A DNA stretch of 7,342 nucleotides from CAZCQG01 sp964500775 (lineage in GTDB: Bacteria; Campylobacterota; Campylobacteria; Campylobacterales; CAZCQG01). The translations under genes were made by a program, and so were the position numbers. Below, one piece after another: positions 4,602 to 7,342 of the stretch; position 1 is the stretch's first letter, and each line of letters starts with the position of its first letter. The notes under the pieces are model-generated. The model worked only from the letters and a program-made list of their open reading frames with translations. It had not been told where the DNA came from and did no database searches. The stretch covers positions 1-7,342 of the forward strand of contig CAZCQG010000069.1 of assembly GCA_964500775.1 (NCBI GenBank), in the 5' to 3' direction.

Positions 4602-5882
4602 ATGAAAATACATATGGATTTGGATTGCTTTTTCGTAAGTGCGGAGCGCACGCTTGATACTAGTCTGCGCGGAGTGCCCGCCGCAGTCGGAGGGAGGGGA
4701 GATAATGAGATATTCTCACATACGCCGCAAAGCGACAAAGAGCTATTACTTTGCAATAAAGGTGCATTCGTACCGCTATTATTTAGCTCCGTCCAAAAGC
4801 AATCAAAAAGCTTTCAAGAGCGATTCGTCGATGAGGACGGGAGGATTCGTGGCATCATCACCGCGGCAAGCTATGAGGCGAGAAAATACGGCATCCGCAC
4901 CGGAACTACCGTACGCGAGGCACTGCTCCTGTGCCCGCATATAAAGATAGTACCTCCCAATCACCGTCTTTACCACATCCTCTCGCACGACATCTACGAA
5001 TATTTAAAGACCGAGATTCCCGTGATGGAGCAGTATAGTATCGATGAGTTTTTCGGCGATCTAAGCGGATGGGTGGAGGACGAAGCGGCAGCACACGCCT
5101 ATTGCCTAAGACTACAAAAAGGAATCACGGAGCGTTTCGGCGTTCCGATGAGTTTTGGAATCTACAAGGATTCTAAGTGGATAGCCAAACTCGCCACGGG
5201 ATTTGCCAAACCTTATGGCGTGAAGCTCGTAAAGATAGGCGAACTTGAAGCATTTATCAAGGATATAAAAATCGAAGAGTTCCCCGGTATCGGGCGCGGA
5301 TTCCAAAAAAAACTCAAAAGCTACTTTATCGAAACCCTCGGCGAAGCGGCACAAAAACCCCACCTTTTTGCACAATGGGGAACACAAGGGCGGATCCTCT
5401 ACAAAAAAATATGCGGCAAAGACAACGAATCCGTCGCGGAACGAGGAGTGCGCAAAAGTATCGGCATCAGCCGTACTTTCGATCCTATAAAAGATCGTGA
5501 AGAGCTGCGGAGGCGCATAGCCGTCCTCGCGCGTCACCTCTCGCATACGATTCTCCATTTAGGGCTCAATCCCACGACCTTTTATTTCTCCATCAGTTAC
5601 GAATACGCCCAAAAAAGTAAATGTTCTTTTACCGAAGATAGACTATTTCATGAGTTCTACTACATCGCGTTGGCAAAAAAGGTTTTTACCGAGCTAGACA
5701 CCTACCCGCACACAAAAGTAATAAAGCTTAGTTTAAGTGTTTCAAACTTCACTTCGCTTAAACCCAAAGCACCCGACCTTCTGCACTTTGACGAAGATGT
5801 CAAAAAGAAAAAACTCACCCTCTGCCTCACCTCTATCAGGGAAAAATACGGTCTTGATGCCGTTCGCATCGGCGGTGAATAA
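4602..5882 (+). CDS. Y-family DNA polymerase, DinB/Pol IV-like
   Basis: A 426-residue translesion DNA polymerase. The palm begins MKIHMDLDCFFVS: D6 is the first metal-binding acid, and F11 sits at the steric-gate position that excludes ribonucleotides. The second acidic pair is D148-E149 in YSIDEFFGDLSG. The fingers signature is SYEARKYGIRTG (90-101). A helix-hairpin-helix in the thumb contains EEFPGIGRGFQKKL, and the little finger opens KSIGISRTFDP. Between GG (30-31) and GIIT (84-87) lie 52 residues where E. coli DinB has about 7, so roughly 45 are inserted. No C-terminal beta-clamp motif was recognised. ATG 4602 is chosen because the fold starts there; an in-frame ATG at 4503 would run through trxC antisense. 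No ribosome site precedes it. It is divergent from trxC and the LexA/CI-like repressor, which suggests damage-inducible expression. It may be a lineage-specific relative of DinB rather than a strict orthologue. Confidence 0.92.
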   Translation: MKIHMDLDCFFVSAERTLDTSLRGVPAAVGGRGDNEIFSHTPQSDKELLLCNKGAFVPLLFSSVQKQSKSFQERFVDEDGRIRGIITAASYEARKYGIRTGTTVREALLLCPHIKIVPPNHRLYHILSHDIYEYLKTEIPVMEQYSIDEFFGDLSGWVEDEAAAHAYCLRLQKGITERFGVPMSFGIYKDSKWIAKLATGFAKPYGVKLVKIGELEAFIKDIKIEEFPGIGRGFQKKLKSYFIETLGEAAQKPHLFAQWGTQGRILYKKICGKDNESVAERGVRKSIGISRTFDPIKDREELRRRIAVLARHLSHTILHLGLNPTTFYFSISYEYAQKSKCSFTEDRLFHEFYYIALAKKVFTELDTYPHTKVIKLSLSVSNFTSLKPKAPDLLHFDEDVKKKKLTLCLTSIREKYGLDAVRIGGE

Positions 5883-5900
5883 AAGCACTTTCTCTTTACC

Positions 5901-5927
5901 TTTATTTAATCTTTATTTAAATATCAT
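5901..5927 (+). promoter_or_regulatory. 11-bp-period direct repeat and possible -10 box before the TPR gene
   Basis: TTTATTTAA occurs at 5901-5909 and 5912-5920, exactly 11 bases apart, and is followed by TATCAT (5922-5927), a possible -10 box. The repeat resembles the ATTTAA units before the Spy-like gene, but its distance to the -10 box differs (1 base here, about 20 there). A common regulator is therefore only a hypothesis. Confidence 0.35.
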
Positions 5928-5958
5928 TACTCCATTTTACTCTCTAGAGGTGGGGACA

Positions 5959-7287
5959 ATGCCGTATCTTAAAATTTTAGTCAAAGTTTGTATGCTATGC
6001 GTACTTGCAACATCCGTGTATGCCGAAGAGCCCAAAACAGTGAGCGAAGAGAGCTTAAAGCAGGCGGTGGCGACTTTTGATAAAAAAGACTATCAAGCCG
6101 CTTATAAAGAATTTTCAAAGCTATTTGACATCGAGCCGCAAAATGATGTCGTCAACTTCTATCTCGGAAGGTCGGCGTTGGAACTCAAACAGTACGAAGA
6201 AGCCATCGGTGCGTTTGAGAGGGTTTTGATTATAAAGCCCGGTTTCAGTAGAGCGCGAATAGAGCTAGCAAGAGCCTATTTTGAGGCAGGAAACCTTCAA
6301 GAAGCCGAAAGACTCGTAAAAATCGTCCTTGAAAATCCCGAACTCCCTGCAAACGTCAGACCAAACGTCGAAAAATTTGCCCAAGTCATAGAGGCGAAAA
6401 AGAAAAAAAGTTTTGTCAGCGGGTTTATGCTTCTTGGACTCACAAGAGACGATAACGTAAACAACACCGTAGGACAAACCGAATACTTCCTCCCCGTCCT
6501 CAATAATAACGTTGCGGCTGCGGCAAAAAAATCCGATTTCACTACAAGCGTTATTTTCGGTCTCAATCACGTATATGACCTCGGCAAAAGCGGTGATTGG
6601 CTTTGGAAAAGTACGGGCTTGGGATTCTTTCAAAAGTATCAAGACGTAAAGACCAATGAAATATCGCTCGTGAGCATAACGACGGGTCCAAGCTATATGA
6701 CCAAAGCATACGAACTCTACCTCCCCGTCTCATACACCAAGATCTACAAACAAGCCGCCCCGTATATGATAGACAACACCATAGCGGCAAAATACACGAG
6801 AAAGCTTCCCATCTTCAACCTAACCACGAGTGCTAGCTTAAAGATGAAAACATATGAAAAAGAGGCGGACAGAAGAAAAGATTCTCTTACCCAAGAGCTT
6901 TCCATCGGTATCTCTAGACCTTTTGCCGAGGTATACACTCTCAGCGCATCTTGCGGTATGGCTTCGGAGCGGAGCGATGACGGCAACCAAAGCGACGTAG
7001 AATCAGATACCATCAAGTATTCTCTCTCTTTGGCAAAAAAGATTAACGACAAACTAGACGTTACATTGAGTCATACATTTAAAGACCAAGGATACACCCT
7101 CACCGATCCGTCATTCTCGGTAAAACGGGGTGATCAGCAAAGGACGTACGGAGCAAGTGCGATGTACAAGATTAACAAAAAAAATATGTTTAAATTCGAC
7201 TACACTTTCACCGACAACGCGTCTAACATAGCCGCGTACGACTATGAAAAGAATACGGTCGCGTTTAACTATATGTATCTTTTCTAA
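5959..7287 (+). CDS. TPR protein with Slam/DUF560-like outer-membrane barrel
   Basis: A 442-residue exported protein. A signal peptide covers 1-22, with cleavage after SVYA. About three TPR units follow (31-60, 63-96, 97-127; for example YEEAIGAFERVLIIKPG at 79-95). After a lysine-rich joint (147-150) the rest, about 290 residues, alternates in the manner of amphipathic strands. It opens with FVSGFMLLGLTRDDNVNN (152-169), like the GxxxDxNVN start of DUF560 domains, and ends FNYMYLF with the terminal Phe typical of outer-membrane barrels. TPR plus a 14-strand barrel is the plan of Slam proteins, which move lipoproteins to the cell surface in Neisseria. A function in Campylobacterota is not known to me. 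ATG 5959 is chosen because it starts the signal peptide and has AGAGG 8 bases upstream; in-frame ATG 5737 lies inside the polymerase gene. The next gene starts 12 bases after its stop, so it leads an operon. Confidence 0.8.
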   Translation: MPYLKILVKVCMLCVLATSVYAEEPKTVSEESLKQAVATFDKKDYQAAYKEFSKLFDIEPQNDVVNFYLGRSALELKQYEEAIGAFERVLIIKPGFSRARIELARAYFEAGNLQEAERLVKIVLENPELPANVRPNVEKFAQVIEAKKKKSFVSGFMLLGLTRDDNVNNTVGQTEYFLPVLNNNVAAAAKKSDFTTSVIFGLNHVYDLGKSGDWLWKSTGLGFFQKYQDVKTNEISLVSITTGPSYMTKAYELYLPVSYTKIYKQAAPYMIDNTIAAKYTRKLPIFNLTTSASLKMKTYEKEADRRKDSLTQELSIGISRPFAEVYTLSASCGMASERSDDGNQSDVESDTIKYSLSLAKKINDKLDVTLSHTFKDQGYTLTDPSFSVKRGDQQRTYGASAMYKINKKNMFKFDYTFTDNASNIAAYDYEKNTVAFNYMYLF

Positions 7288-7299
7288 AAGGAGAATCCC

Positions 7300-7342
7300 A
7301 TGTATCCCCGTAACTACTTCCACACATTTATATTCAAGCTCT
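7300..7342 (+). CDS. Start of an unidentified gene, cut by the window end
   Basis: ATG 7300 has a strong AAAAGGAG site (7286-7293) 6 bases upstream and opens an uninterrupted frame to the edge. Only 14 residues are visible (MYPRNYFHTFIFKL), which could be the start of a signal peptide. It follows the TPR/barrel gene by 12 bases and surely shares its message. In related bacteria I recall FecR-domain or CHASE2 proteins beside such genes, but nothing visible shows that here. Confidence 0.6.
   Translation, partial: MYPRNYFHTFIFKL

Noticed and set aside
5344..5370. Polymerase segment QKPHLF as a beta-clamp binding motif
   Set aside because: It falls within the normal thumb region, aligned with ordinary DinB sequence, and its spacing does not fit QLxLF.
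5112..5558. 148-codon minus-strand frame inside the polymerase gene
   Set aside because: It lies antisense to the conserved palm, thumb and little-finger coding region and shows no domain of its own.
5737..5958. Longer start for the TPR/barrel protein
   Set aside because: The extra residues lie inside the polymerase gene in another frame, and the signal peptide begins at ATG 5959.

Overview
The window looks like chromosomal DNA of a Campylobacterota (Epsilonproteobacteria), most like the Sulfurimonas/Sulfuricurvum group. This is judged from protein style: an ArsRS-like two-component system, a Y-family polymerase beginning MKIHMDLDCFF, and a TPR/beta-barrel outer-membrane gene. Other pointers are very AT-rich intergenic DNA beside moderately GC-rich genes, and frequent TTG/GTG starts. 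The assignment comes from recall, not from a search. No RNA gene, insertion sequence, prophage or CRISPR array was seen.

Layout. Positions 1-146 are AT-rich DNA with no gene, holding at most a weak terminator. A Nudix hydrolase (147-572, minus) is divergent from a three-gene operon on plus (741-3119). That operon encodes a Spy/CpxP-like periplasmic protein, an OmpR-type response regulator and a sensor histidine kinase, the same order as a Cpx-type envelope-stress system. The divergent intergenic region (573-740) carries tandem ATTTAA-type repeats where an OmpR/PhoB-type regulator would be expected to bind. A small gene encoding only the DNA-binding half of a Fur-family protein follows (3185-3427).

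The centre is the most interesting part. A minus-strand operon encodes a zinc-ribbon thioredoxin 2 (TrxC) and, through a TGATG stop/start overlap, a LexA/CI-like repressor with an intact self-cleavage site (Ala-Gly) and Ser/Lys dyad. Divergent from it is a DinB-like Y-family translesion polymerase with an extra block of about 45 residues. The 72-bp gap between trxC and the polymerase holds a well-formed promoter for the trxC operon (TTGACG-17 bp-TAAAAT). A perfect 20-bp dyad, with two 9-bp arms and a 2-bp centre, covers its -10 box and start point. I infer a compact DNA-damage regulon in which the self-cleaving repressor controls itself, trxC and the polymerase.

The right end (5959-7342) starts another operon. 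It holds a secreted TPR protein whose C-terminal half looks like a 14-stranded Slam/DUF560-type outer-membrane barrel, followed by the start of a gene cut by the window edge. Tandem ATTTAA repeats with an 11-bp period lie just upstream of the TPR gene. They resemble those before the Spy-like gene, so the same response regulator may control both.
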